64,000 nt of DNA from Aldehydirespirator sp965221215 (GTDB taxonomy: Bacteria > Actinomycetota > Acidimicrobiia > Acidimicrobiales > Aldehydirespiratoraceae). Location of the stretch: contig OZ244872.1 in assembly GCA_965221215.1 (NCBI GenBank), positions 558,001-622,000 of the forward strand, read 5' to 3'. The position numbers and the translations under genes are program-made. Below are positions 16,147-25,011 of this stretch, piece by piece (the stretch's first letter is position 1; each line of letters opens with the position of its first letter). Under the pieces are notes generated by a model that saw only the letters and a list, made by a program, of their open reading frames with translations, was not told the DNA's origin and did no database searches.

Positions 16147-18677
16147 GCGAGTTCCCCGCCAGCGCCAAGTGCGTGGTGATAGGGGCCGGCATCGTCGGCA
16201 ACTGTCTCGTAGGCCACTTGACCAAGCTCGGCTGGAGCGACCTGGTGCTGATCGACAAGGGGCCGCTGCCCAACCCGGGCGGATCCACCGGCCACGCATC
16301 GAACTTCATCTTCCCGGTGGACCACAACAAGGAGATGTGCCTGCTCGGGGTGCAGAGCGCCAACCAGTACCGCGACCTCGGCCTGTCGGTCGACTCCGGC
16401 GGCATCGAGGTGGCCCGCACCCCCGAGCGGATGGACGAGCTGCAGAGGCGCATGACCTCGGCCGCCGCCTGGGGGGTCGAGGCTCAGCTGCTCACGCCCG
16501 CCGAGGTGGCCGAACTGGTGCCGTTCGTCAACACCGACGTGATTCTCGGCGGCTTCTACTGCCCCACGGTGTCGGTGGTGGACTCGCTGGAGACCGGCAC
16601 CGTGATGCGCCGCCTCGCTGTCGATGCCGGCTGCCGGGTGCTGGCCAACACCGAGGTGCTCGACATCGGAACCGAGCCCGGCCCCAACCCCGGCGACCGA
16701 ACCGTCACCTCGGTGGTCACCAGCGCAGGCACCATCGAGACCGAGTACGTGGTGATCGCCTGCGGGGTGTGGTCCAACCGGCTGGCCAACATGGCCGGCG
16801 CCCACATACCGCTCGTCCCGGCCGTGCACCAGATGGCCGATGTCGGCCCCATGGACATCCTGGCCGCCACCGGCAACGAGATCGGCTACCCGATCGTGCG
16901 CGACATGGACACGTTCTGCTACGAGCGCCAGACCGCCGGCTCGATGGAGGTGGGCTCCTACGCCCACCGCCCCATCTTCCACCACCCCGACGACATCCCC
17001 TCCAACGAGGAGGCCGCGCTCTCGCCCACCGAGATGCCGTTCACCCCCGACGACTTCGACCCCCAGATGGAGCAGGCCATCGAGTTGATGGACATGCTGG
17101 GCGACGCCGAGATCAAGTACGCCATCAACGGCCTGCTGTCGCTCACCCCCGACGCCATGCCGTGCCTGGGCGAGGTCCCCGAGGTCCGGAACCTGTGGTC
17201 GGCCGCCGCGGTGTGGGTGAAGGAGGGGCCGGGCATGGCCCAGGTGGTGGCCGAGTGGATGACCTTCGGCTATCCCCGGGTGATCGACGTGCACGGCGCC
17301 GACATCGCTCGCTTCTACCCCGAGGAGCGCCCCGACACCCACATCTGGGACCGCGCCGCCGAGCACTTCAACAAGACCTACGGCATCGTGCACCCCGCCG
17401 AGCAGTGGGAGAGCCGCCGCAACCTGCGGGTCGGGCCCTACTTCTCCCGCCAGCAGGACCTCGGCGCCTTCTTCTTCCAGGCCCGAACCTGGGAGCGGCC
17501 CCAATGGTTCGAGTCCAACGCCGACCTGGTGGAGCGCTACGGCCTGGGCGAGCGCGAGGTCGAGTGGGACAACCGCTGGTGGAGCCCGATCACCAACGCC
17601 GAGCACCTCAACCTGCGCGACAACTGCGGACTGGTGGATCTGAGCGCCTTCCAGATCTTCGAGCTGACCGGGCCGGGTGCGGTGGCCTACGCCGACCGCC
17701 TGGCGGTCAACAAGATTGATGTGGCGGTGGGTCGGTCGATCTATACGCCGTGGCTCACCCCCGACGGCGGCTTCCACTCCGACCTGACCATGATGCGCAT
17801 GGCCGACGAGCGGGTGCGGATCGTGACCGGCGTGTTCGACGGCGGGCGCGACGAGTTCTGGACCCGCCGCCACATGCCTGCCGACGGGTCGGTGAGCTTC
17901 GCCAACATCACCCACGAGATCACCACCCTCGGGCTGTGGGGACCCAACGCCGCGGCGGTGCTGGGCGGGCTCTGCGATGCCGACTTGAGCCAGGCCGGAT
18001 CGCCCTACGGCTCGCTGGTTGACGTTTCACTCGACTGCGGTACCGGGCGACCGGTGGAGGCCACCCTGTTCCGCATCTCCTATGTGGGCGACTCCGGCTG
18101 GGAGATCTATCTGCGCTGGGACGACGGCCCCTCGGTGTGGGACGCCCTGATGCGGGTCGGCGCCGACTACGGGCTGCGGCCCACCGGCGGCGGCGTGTAC
18201 GGCACCTCCGGGCGCATCGAGAAGGGCTATCGCCTGATGGGCGCCGAGCTGGAGAGCGAGTACAACCCGCTGGAGGCCGGCCTGGCCCGGCCCCGGGTGA
18301 AGGAGGCCGACTTCATCGGCAAGGAGGCCTACCTGGCCGCCCGAGCGGCGGGCGAGCCCGAGGTGCAGATGTGCGTGCTCGCCGTGGAGGACCTGCACGA
18401 TAGCCGGGGCCGCAAGCGCTACATGCAGGGCGGCAACGAGCCCATCCTCACCGCGGCCGGAGAGCGCATCGTCGACTCCCACGGGCGGGTGTCGAGGGTC
18501 ACCACCGCCGGCCCCGGTCCCTCGGTGGGCAAGCACCTGCTGATGGCCTACCTGCCGTCGGAGCTTTCTGCGGCCGGCACCGAGCTTCAGGTCATGTACA
18601 TGAACGAGCGGTTCCCGGTGCGGGTGGCCGGCACCGGCGCGGTGTTCGACCCCGACGACATCCGCATGAAGTCCTAG
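16143..18677 (+). CDS. FAD-dependent dimethylglycine/sarcosine dehydrogenase-like protein with GcvT domain
   Basis: 844 residues. GTG 16143 is chosen because AGGAGG (16130-16135) lies 7 nt upstream. A TTG two codons earlier is too close. The N-terminal ~400 residues form a DAO-type FAD domain (CVVIGAGIVGNCLVGHL; GGSTGHASNF near the usual flavin-linking His). A central FAO_M-like linker and a C-terminal aminomethyltransferase (GcvT) domain follow (NCGLVDLSAFQIFELTGPGA, YVGDSGWEIYL, IEKGYRLMGAEL). This layout matches DMGDH/SARDH enzymes, which oxidise an N-methyl group and hand the carbon to THF as methylene-THF, passing electrons to ETF. ETF genes follow directly. The exact N-methyl substrate is unknown. 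Confidence 0.88.
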   Translation: MSEFPASAKCVVIGAGIVGNCLVGHLTKLGWSDLVLIDKGPLPNPGGSTGHASNFIFPVDHNKEMCLLGVQSANQYRDLGLSVDSGGIEVARTPERMDELQRRMTSAAAWGVEAQLLTPAEVAELVPFVNTDVILGGFYCPTVSVVDSLETGTVMRRLAVDAGCRVLANTEVLDIGTEPGPNPGDRTVTSVVTSAGTIETEYVVIACGVWSNRLANMAGAHIPLVPAVHQMADVGPMDILAATGNEIGYPIVRDMDTFCYERQTAGSMEVGSYAHRPIFHHPDDIPSNEEAALSPTEMPFTPDDFDPQMEQAIELMDMLGDAEIKYAINGLLSLTPDAMPCLGEVPEVRNLWSAAAVWVKEGPGMAQVVAEWMTFGYPRVIDVHGADIARFYPEERPDTHIWDRAAEHFNKTYGIVHPAEQWESRRNLRVGPYFSRQQDLGAFFFQARTWERPQWFESNADLVERYGLGEREVEWDNRWWSPITNAEHLNLRDNCGLVDLSAFQIFELTGPGAVAYADRLAVNKIDVAVGRSIYTPWLTPDGGFHSDLTMMRMADERVRIVTGVFDGGRDEFWTRRHMPADGSVSFANITHEITTLGLWGPNAAAVLGGLCDADLSQAGSPYGSLVDVSLDCGTGRPVEATLFRISYVGDSGWEIYLRWDDGPSVWDALMRVGADYGLRPTGGGVYGTSGRIEKGYRLMGAELESEYNPLEAGLARPRVKEADFIGKEAYLAARAAGEPEVQMCVLAVEDLHDSRGRKRYMQGGNEPILTAAGERIVDSHGRVSRVTTAGPGPSVGKHLLMAYLPSELSAAGTELQVMYMNERFPVRVAGTGAVFDPDDIRMKS

Positions 18678-18702
18678 CGCTCGGGGAACGCTTACGCCTG
18701 TC

Positions 18703-19467
18703 ATGCGGATCCTCTGCTGTGTGAAGCGGGTGCCGGCCCCTGGCGCCAAGATCAACGTCACCGTCGACGGCCTGGCTGTCGATGCCGCCCACCTGGGCTT
18801 CACCACCAGCCCCCACGAGGAGTGCGGCGTGGAGGAGGCGGTGCAGATCACGGAGCGAACCGGCGGCGAGGTCACCGTGCTCACCCTCGGTGTGGCCGAG
18901 GCCGCCGAGCAGCTGCGCTACGCCGCGTCGGTGGGCGCCCACCACGGCGTGCTGATCCAGACCGATGGGGCGGCCTGGGATCCCCAGCGAACCGCCCGGG
19001 CTCTGACCGCGGCCATCGAGTCGCTGGAGGCCGACGGCGGCGCCTTCGACCTGATCCTGTTCGGCAATGAGTCGGCCGACTCCGGCGGCTTCCAGGTGGG
19101 GGTGCGGGTGGCGTTCGCGCTGGACCGTCCCATCGTCAACGGCATCAAGGGCATCGAGGTGGACGGCGCGGTGGTGCGGGCCCGCCGCGAGATCGACGGC
19201 GGCTTCGAGGTCTACGAGCTCGGCCTGCCCGCCGCGCTCGGGGTGAAGGAGGGCATCAACCTGCCCCGCTACCCGACCATGAGAGGACGGCTGGCATCGA
19301 AGAAGCTGCAGGTCACCACCCTCGAGCTCGACGCCGAAGTCGGTGGCCAGGGGTTGGTCCGGCTGCGCCGCCCGACCGAGACGGTGTCGCAGACGGTGAT
19401 CCTCGGTGACGGCCCCGACGCCGCCCCCGCCGCCGTCGACGTGCTCGAAGAACTGGGAGTGCTGTGA
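18703..19467 (+). CDS. etfB: Electron transfer flavoprotein subunit beta
   Basis: 254 residues. The characteristic start MRILCCVKRVPAPGAKI, the SPHEECGVEEAVQI segment with AMP contacts, the VLTLGVAEAAEQLRYAASVGA helix, and the LPRYPTMRGRLASKK tail loop that docks on partner dehydrogenases are all present. It binds AMP and pairs with EtfA. It lies 25 nt after the dehydrogenase and overlaps etfA by one base (TGATG), so the two are co-translated. It should carry electrons from the N-methyl dehydrogenase to the quinone pool. Confidence 0.93.
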   Translation: MRILCCVKRVPAPGAKINVTVDGLAVDAAHLGFTTSPHEECGVEEAVQITERTGGEVTVLTLGVAEAAEQLRYAASVGAHHGVLIQTDGAAWDPQRTARALTAAIESLEADGGAFDLILFGNESADSGGFQVGVRVAFALDRPIVNGIKGIEVDGAVVRARREIDGGFEVYELGLPAALGVKEGINLPRYPTMRGRLASKKLQVTTLELDAEVGGQGLVRLRRPTETVSQTVILGDGPDAAPAAVDVLEELGVL

Positions 19468-20471
19468 TGCTGCTGGTGGTGCTCGAGCACGACCGGGGCG
19501 CCCTGGGCGAGCCCGCCCGGGAGGCGCTCACCTTCGGGCGGACGTTGGCCGCCAAGCTGAGTGTCGGGATGCACGCGGCGGTGATCGGCGCCTGTGAAGC
19601 TGGGCCGGACCAGGCTGCGGCCGAGGCCGGCGGCCATGGCGCGGTGCGGGTGTACACCGCGGCCCACGAGGTGCTGAGCGACTTCGGTCCCGAGGCGTGG
19701 GGCGAGTCGATCGCACAGCTCGTCGGCGCGCTCGAACCCGCCGCGGTGCTGGCCTGCGGCAGCGAGCGGGGCAACGAGGTGATGGCCCAGGCCGCGGCCC
19801 GCCTCGACTGCCCGTTCGTCGCCAACTGCACCGACATCACCCCGCCCGCTAGCGGCGGCGGTGAGTGGACCATGACCCGCATCCAGTGGGGAGGGTCGCT
19901 GCTGGAGGACGCCACCCTTGCCGCGCCCGGCGCCGCGCTGCTCACCTGCGGTCTGCACAGCGTGGCTGCCGCGCCGGTCGAGCCCGCCCCCGCCGGCCTC
20001 CCCGAGATTCAGGCCGTGGCGGTGGAACTCGACGCCGAGCTGGCCCGCACCGTGGTCAAGGACCGGGTAGTGCTGGAGGCGGGCGTCACCCTGCCCACCG
20101 CGCCGGTGGTGGTGGGCGGCGGACGGGGCGTCGGCTCCGCCGAGGGGTTCGCCCCGCTGGAGGAACTGGCCGAACTGCTGGGCGGCCGGGTCGGCTGCAG
20201 CCGGGCCGTCACCAACAACGGCTGGCGACCCCACTCCGACCAGGTCGGCCAGACCGGCACCCGCATCGCTCCGGAGATCTACATCGCCTCGGGCATCTCC
20301 GGGGCTATCCAGCACTGGGTGGGCGCCATGGGCTCCAAGCACATCCTGGCCGTCAACATCGATCCCGAGGCCAACATGGTGGTGAAGGCCAACTGGGCTG
20401 TGATCGGCGACCTTCACCAGGTGATCCCGGCGATCTCGGCCGAGATACGCCGCCGCCGCGACCGGCCGTGA
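19467..20471 (+). CDS. etfA: Electron transfer flavoprotein subunit alpha
   Basis: 334 residues. ATG 19467 overlaps the etfB stop and has GGGAG 7 nt upstream. The C-terminal FAD domain is complete: VGGGRGVGSAEGF, SRAVTNNGW, QVGQTGTRIAPEIYIASGISGAIQH and GSKHILAVNIDPEANM. The N-terminal domain is typical but variable. It forms the FAD-binding half of ETF with EtfB. Partner ETF-quinone oxidoreductase is not in the window. Confidence 0.94.
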   Translation: MLLVVLEHDRGALGEPAREALTFGRTLAAKLSVGMHAAVIGACEAGPDQAAAEAGGHGAVRVYTAAHEVLSDFGPEAWGESIAQLVGALEPAAVLACGSERGNEVMAQAAARLDCPFVANCTDITPPASGGGEWTMTRIQWGGSLLEDATLAAPGAALLTCGLHSVAAAPVEPAPAGLPEIQAVAVELDAELARTVVKDRVVLEAGVTLPTAPVVVGGGRGVGSAEGFAPLEELAELLGGRVGCSRAVTNNGWRPHSDQVGQTGTRIAPEIYIASGISGAIQHWVGAMGSKHILAVNIDPEANMVVKANWAVIGDLHQVIPAISAEIRRRRDRP

Positions 20472-20491
20472 TCGGCCCGTAGGGTGACAGC

Positions 20492-21235
20492 GTGACCGTT
20501 CAGTCGATCAAGCGGTCGTTCGCCCTGCTGCGGGCGTTGGCGCTGGGCCCGGTGGGCGTCACCGAGTTGGCCGAGCGGGTCGACCTGCCCAAGAGCACGG
20601 TGGCCCGCCTGCTGGCCTCGCTCGAGGATGAGCAGGCCGTCGAGCAGACCGAGGCCGGCGGCGAGTACCGGCTGGGCACAGGCCTGATCGACCTGGCCGG
20701 ATCGGCGCCCCGGGGTCGCAACCTGGTGGCCGCGGCCCGGCCCCACCTGCTGGAACTGGCCGAGAGCCTCGACGAGGTAGCCGGGCTGGCGATCATCGAC
20801 GGCAGGCAGGTCTACTACCTCGACCAGACCGAGTCGTCGTCCAACATCCAGGTGCGGGACTGGACCGGCGAGCACGCCCCGCTGCACGCCGTGCCCTCGG
20901 GCCTGGTGATCCTCGCCCACCAGCGCCCCGACTTCATCAACCGGTACCTGGCCGCGCCGCTGGTGCAGTGCACGCCGTGGACCATGACCGACCCCGACGA
21001 GCTCCGCGACCGCCTCGAGCAGATTCGCAGCATCGGATACGCCTGGGTGTATGAGGAGTTCGCCGAGGAGCTCAACTCGGTGGCCGCGCCGGTGTTCGAG
21101 AGCGGGGGCAGCGTGGAGGCGGCCCTGCACGTCCACGGGCCGGCGTACCGCTTCCCCGATCCCGACGACACCCACGACCTCGGCATGGCGGTGATCGAGG
21201 CGGCCGGTCGCCTCTCCCTGCAACTATCGGACTGA
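20492..21235 (+). CDS. IclR family transcriptional regulator
   Basis: 247 residues. An N-terminal winged helix-turn-helix (SIKRSFALLRAL...VTELAERVDLPKSTVARLLASL, residues 4-50) is followed by the GAF-like IclR effector domain (LAESLDEVAGLAIIDGRQVYYLDQ, HAVPSGLVILA, GYAWVYEEFAEELNSVAAPVF). It is the last gene of the dehydrogenase-etf run, 20 nt after etfA. It has its own TAGGGT -10 at 20480-20485, 6 nt before the GTG, so leaderless transcription is likely. It is the best candidate to read the TTCCG palindromes at 5442 and 16029. The effector may be an N-methyl compound. The 3' end overlaps proS by 12 bp. Confidence 0.9.
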   Translation: MTVQSIKRSFALLRALALGPVGVTELAERVDLPKSTVARLLASLEDEQAVEQTEAGGEYRLGTGLIDLAGSAPRGRNLVAAARPHLLELAESLDEVAGLAIIDGRQVYYLDQTESSSNIQVRDWTGEHAPLHAVPSGLVILAHQRPDFINRYLAAPLVQCTPWTMTDPDELRDRLEQIRSIGYAWVYEEFAEELNSVAAPVFESGGSVEAALHVHGPAYRFPDPDDTHDLGMAVIEAAGRLSLQLSD

Positions 21236-22933
21236 GTCGGCCAGTAGGGCTGCCACCTCGGCGGCGGCGTCGCCGATCCCGACCCGCCTGGTGTCGCCGG
21301 TGGCCCGCGCCGTCAGCTCGACCTCGCCGTCGGCTGCGGCCCGGCCCGCGGTGATCCGCCACGGGATGCCGATCAGCTCCGCGTCGGCAAACTTCACCCC
21401 GGCCCGGGCGTCGCGGTCGTCGAGCAGCACCTCCACCTCCCGCGCCTGCAGCTCGCGATACACCTGCTCGGCCGCGGCCACAGCGCGATCGTCGCGCATG
21501 CTGGCCACCGTGATCACCGCCCCGTAGGGTGCCACCGCCGCCGGCCAGACGAGGCCCCGGTCGTCGTGGTGCACCTCGGCCACCGCGGCCATGGCCCGGC
21601 CGATGCCGATGCCGTAGGAGCCCATGGTGATGGGGCGCTCCACCCCGTCGGCGTCCAGCACGGAAGCCCCCATGGCCTCGGCATAGCGGCGGCCCAGCTT
21701 GAAGATGTGGCCGGTCTCGATGCAGCGCACCACCTCCAGGGGCTGGCCGCATTTCACGCACGGCTCCCCGGCCGACACCTCCCGCAGGTCGAGCCATTCG
21801 TCCACCGAGATGTCGCGGTCTATGTCCACGCCGGAGTAGTGCCAGTCGTCGGTGTTGGCGCCGGTGGCCAGGTTGTAGCGACCCCGCAGGGCGTGGTCGG
21901 CCACGATCCGCAGGCTCTCAACGCCCACCGCGCCCAGCGAGCCGGGATGGGCGCCGAGACGCTCGAGGGTCTCGGCCGGCTCAGCCGGGCGGATGTCGGC
22001 GGCCCCGGTTCCGTCGGCCAGCTTCTGCAGGTTGAGTTGGTGGTCGCCCCGCACCAGGGCCAGCGTCATGGCGCCGTCGAGCACCATGACCATGGTCTTG
22101 ATCTGGCGGTGGGCGGGCGCGCCGCCCTCGACCGTCTCCAGCGCGGCGATAGTGCGCACACCGGGGGTCGGGAAGCGCGCCAGTTCGCCGCGGGCCTCGC
22201 CGTCGTCGACCGGCGCCAGTTTCGAGGTGGCCCGCTCCACGTTGGCCGCGTAGCTGCCGTCGACGCAGCGAGCGATGTCGTCCTCGCCCGCGGGGGACGG
22301 CACCATGAACTCGACCGACCCGGTGCCGCCCATCATCCCCGACGACGCCTGCACCGCGATGGCGTCGAGCGACAGCCGCTCGAAGATCCGCAGGTAGGCC
22401 GCCCGGTGGGTCTCGAAGGCGTGGTCGAGCCCGGCGTCGTCGAGGTCGAAGGAGTAGCTGTCCTTCATGGCGAACTCCCGCACCCGCAGCAGGCCCGACT
22501 TGGGCCGGGGCTCGTCGCGGAACTTCCACTGGATCTGATACCAGATCTGCGGCAGTGTCCGGTAAGACGTGATCTCCCTGGCGATCTCGGTGAACACCTC
22601 CTCATGAGTCATGCCCAGCGCCAGGTCGGCCTCCTTGCGATCCTGGAGCCGGAACATCTCGGGGCCCACCGATTCCCAGCGCCCCGAGCGCTGCCAGATC
22701 GAGGCCGGATGCATGGCCGGCAGCAGGAACTCCTGCGCGCCGATCTCCTCCATGCCCTGCCGCACGATGTTCTCAACCTTGTCGTGGACTCGCAGCCCCA
22801 GCGGCAGCAGCGAGTAGTGCCCGGCGTGGAGTTGGCGGATGAACCCGCCCCGCACCAGCAGCTTGTGGCTGGCCGCCTCGGCGTCGGCGGGCGCGTCGCG
22901 CAGCGTCGGCACGAACATCCTCGACCATCTCAT
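21224..22933 (-). CDS. proS: Prolyl-tRNA synthetase, bacterial type
   Basis: 569 residues. Class II motif 1 (SLLPLGLRVHDKVENIVRQGM), motif 2 (KFRDEPRPKSGLLRVREFAMKD) and motif 3 (GSYGIGIGRAMAA) are present. An INS editing-domain insertion lies between motifs 2 and 3 (VDGSYAANVERA...HYSGVDIDRDI), as in bacterial ProRS, and a C-terminal anticodon-binding domain ends the protein. It charges tRNA-Pro in the cytosol. On the - strand TACGGT lies 9 nt before ATG 22933, suggesting a leaderless start. It shares a 98-bp divergent gap with the formate dehydrogenase gene and is a housekeeping gene within the one-carbon island. Confidence 0.95.
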   Translation of the reverse strand: MRWSRMFVPTLRDAPADAEAASHKLLVRGGFIRQLHAGHYSLLPLGLRVHDKVENIVRQGMEEIGAQEFLLPAMHPASIWQRSGRWESVGPEMFRLQDRKEADLALGMTHEEVFTEIAREITSYRTLPQIWYQIQWKFRDEPRPKSGLLRVREFAMKDSYSFDLDDAGLDHAFETHRAAYLRIFERLSLDAIAVQASSGMMGGTGSVEFMVPSPAGEDDIARCVDGSYAANVERATSKLAPVDDGEARGELARFPTPGVRTIAALETVEGGAPAHRQIKTMVMVLDGAMTLALVRGDHQLNLQKLADGTGAADIRPAEPAETLERLGAHPGSLGAVGVESLRIVADHALRGRYNLATGANTDDWHYSGVDIDRDISVDEWLDLREVSAGEPCVKCGQPLEVVRCIETGHIFKLGRRYAEAMGASVLDADGVERPITMGSYGIGIGRAMAAVAEVHHDDRGLVWPAAVAPYGAVITVASMRDDRAVAAAEQVYRELQAREVEVLLDDRDARAGVKFADAELIGIPWRITAGRAAADGEVELTARATGDTRRVGIGDAAAEVAALLADSVR

Positions 22934-23031
22934 AGAGCGCCCACCGTAGCCACTGGCGCACCCTCGGACGCGCCCAATCGGGCAGTCCGCCGACGAAGCC
23001 TGGGCGTGCCGACAGCGGTAGGGTTGCCGAG

Positions 23032-24990
23032 GTGAACCCCAACCCTGCCACCGCCGTCCCGCGGCGCAAGAAGTCCTACGAGAACCGGCTGCCCCGGCTG
23101 ACCACTCCGATGGTTCGAGACAACGGGCGGCTGCGCCACGCCACCTGGGACGAGGCCCTCGACCGGGCCGCCGACGGCTTCCGGGCCGTGCTCGACCGCT
23201 GCGGACCCGAAGGCTTCGGCATGTTCAGCTGCTCCAAGGCCACCAACGAGATGAACTACGCCGCCCAGAAGTTCATCCGCACCGCCATCGGGTCGAACAA
23301 CATCGACTCCTGCAACCGAACTTGACACGCACCCTCCGTCGTCGGTCTGGCGACAGTGTTCGGAGCGGGAGGCGGCACCTCGTCCTACACCGAGGTCGAG
23401 CACGCCGATGTGATCCTGCTGTGGGGCTCCAACGCCCGTGAGGCCCACCCGATCTTCTTCCACCACGTCCTGCGGGGCATCGCCAACGGCGCCCGCATGT
23501 ACGCCATCGACCCCCGGCGCACATCGTCGGCCAAGTTCGCCGACCGCTGGCTGGGCCTGTCGGTGGGCACCGACATCGCGCTGGCCAACGCCATGGGGCG
23601 CGAGATCATCTCGGCCGGCCTGCACAACGCCGACTTCATCGCCCACTCGACTGAGGGCTTCGAGGCCTACAAGACCCACGTCGAGTCCTACACCCTCGAC
23701 TGGGCGGCCGAGGCCACCGGCGTGCCCGCCGAGGCCATCCGCGACATGGCCCACGCCTACGCCACCGCCCCCACCGCCCAGATCCTGTGGACCTTGGGCA
23801 TCACCGAGCACCACAACGCGGTGGACAATGTGGTGTCGCTGTGCAACCTGGCCCTGCTCACCGGTCATGTCGGCCGCTGGGGCTCGGGCCTGTGCCCGCT
23901 GCGGGGCCAGAACAACGTGCAGGGCGGCGGCGACATGGGCGCCATCCCCAACAAGTTCCCCGGCTTCCAGGACGTGGCCGACGACGGGGTGCGGGCCAAG
24001 TTCGAGGCCGTCTACGGCACCGAGCTCAACGGCGTGCCCGGCAAGCACCTCACGCTGATGTTCGAGGCCATGGAGGCCGGCGAGCTGCGGGCCTGCTACG
24101 TGATCGGCGAGAATCCGGCCGACTCCGAGGCCGACGTGGAGCACGCCCGCAAGCTGCTGGCCGGGCTCGACATCCTGGTGGTGCAGGACATCTTCATGAC
24201 CCGCACCGCCGAGATGGCCGACGTGGTGCTGCCCGCCTCGGTGGCGTGGGCCGAGTCCGACGGCACGGTCACCTCCAGCGAGCGGCGGGTGCAGCGGGTC
24301 CGCCCCGCGGTGCCGCCGCCGGGCCAGGCCCGCCACGACATCGACATCATCGGCGAGCTGGCCCGCCGCCTCGGCGTCGATTGGGGCCACCCCAGTTCTC
24401 AGGAGCTTTGGGACGAGATGCGGGCTCTGTCGCCCATGCACACCGGCATGTCGTGGGAGCGCCTGGAGGCCTCCGGCGGGATCCAGTGGCCCTGCCCCAG
24501 CGACGACCATCCCGGTTCGGAGTTTCTCCACGGCTGGCTTTGGGCCGACGACCTGGAGGGCCGCGACCCGGTGCCGTTCAGCATCACCCACCACGCCCCG
24601 CCCGCCGAGAAGCTCAGCGACGAGTTCCCGCTGCGGCTCACCACCGGCCGGGCGCTCGACTCCTACAACACCGGGGTGCAGTCGGGCGGCTACGCCTCGC
24701 CCATCCGCTACGGCGACGCCATCGATGTCAACCCGGTCGACGCGGCCGCGCTGGGCGTGGCCGACGGTGAGCGGGTGAGGGTCAGCTCGCCCCGGGGCTC
24801 GGTGGAGATGGACGTGCGGCTGCAGCCCGACATTCCCACCGGCCTCACCTTCACCACCTTCCACTTCCCCGAGCTGGTGGACGCCAACGTGTTGACCAAC
24901 GACGAGTGGGATCGCCGCTCGGGAACGGCAGAATTCAAGGCGGCCGCCATCCGCATCTCCAAGCTCGAACCGGAGCCCGCCCCCGCCTAA
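23032..24990 (+). CDS. Formate dehydrogenase catalytic subunit, selenocysteine-containing, lacking the N-terminal Fe-S domain
   Basis: 652 residues when TGA 23323-23325 is read as selenocysteine (residue 98). The flanking residues SCNRT-U-HAPSVVGLATVFG match the metal-ligand region of Mo/W-bisMGD formate dehydrogenases, where Cys or Sec is followed by an essential His. The frame is uninterrupted on both sides, and a SECIS-like hairpin starts 13 nt after the TGA. The C-terminal MGD-binding domain is intact (RLTTGRALDSYNTG, VNPVDAAALGVADG). The usual N-terminal [4Fe-4S] CxxC domain is missing; it is encoded at the end of the gene at 26863. TAGGGT at 23019-23024 lies 7 nt before the GTG. A nonsense mutation is the alternative, but one exactly at this codon is unlikely. 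Confidence 0.85.
23323..23325 (+). other. In-frame TGA read as selenocysteine
   Basis: The codon falls at the Cys/Sec position that ligates Mo/W in the formate dehydrogenase family (CNRT-U-HAPS). Conventional gene calling would break the gene into a 97-residue fragment and a downstream fragment. Confidence 0.85.
23338..23354 (+). promoter_or_regulatory. SECIS-like hairpin after the UGA
   Basis: GUCGUC (23338-23343), loop GGUCU (23344-23348) and GGCGAC (23349-23354) form a six-pair stem including one G-U, with a pentaloop beginning GGU. An outer CCG/CGG pairing can extend it. Distance from the UGA (13 nt) and the GGUCU loop resemble the E. coli fdhF SECIS read by SelB. Folding was judged by eye. 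Confidence 0.75.
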
Positions 24991-25011
24991 TGCACGACTG
25001 CCATTTAGCGC

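Noticed and set aside
16098..17915. A 605-residue - strand frame opposite the N-methyl dehydrogenase
   Set aside because: His/Gly/Val-rich antisense shadow. The + strand protein has FAD and GcvT motifs throughout.
23356..24990. Treating the second half of the formate dehydrogenase as a separate gene or a nonsense-mutated pseudogene
   Set aside because: The TGA falls exactly at the Sec/Cys ligand position, both sides are fully open and conserved, and a SECIS-like hairpin follows.
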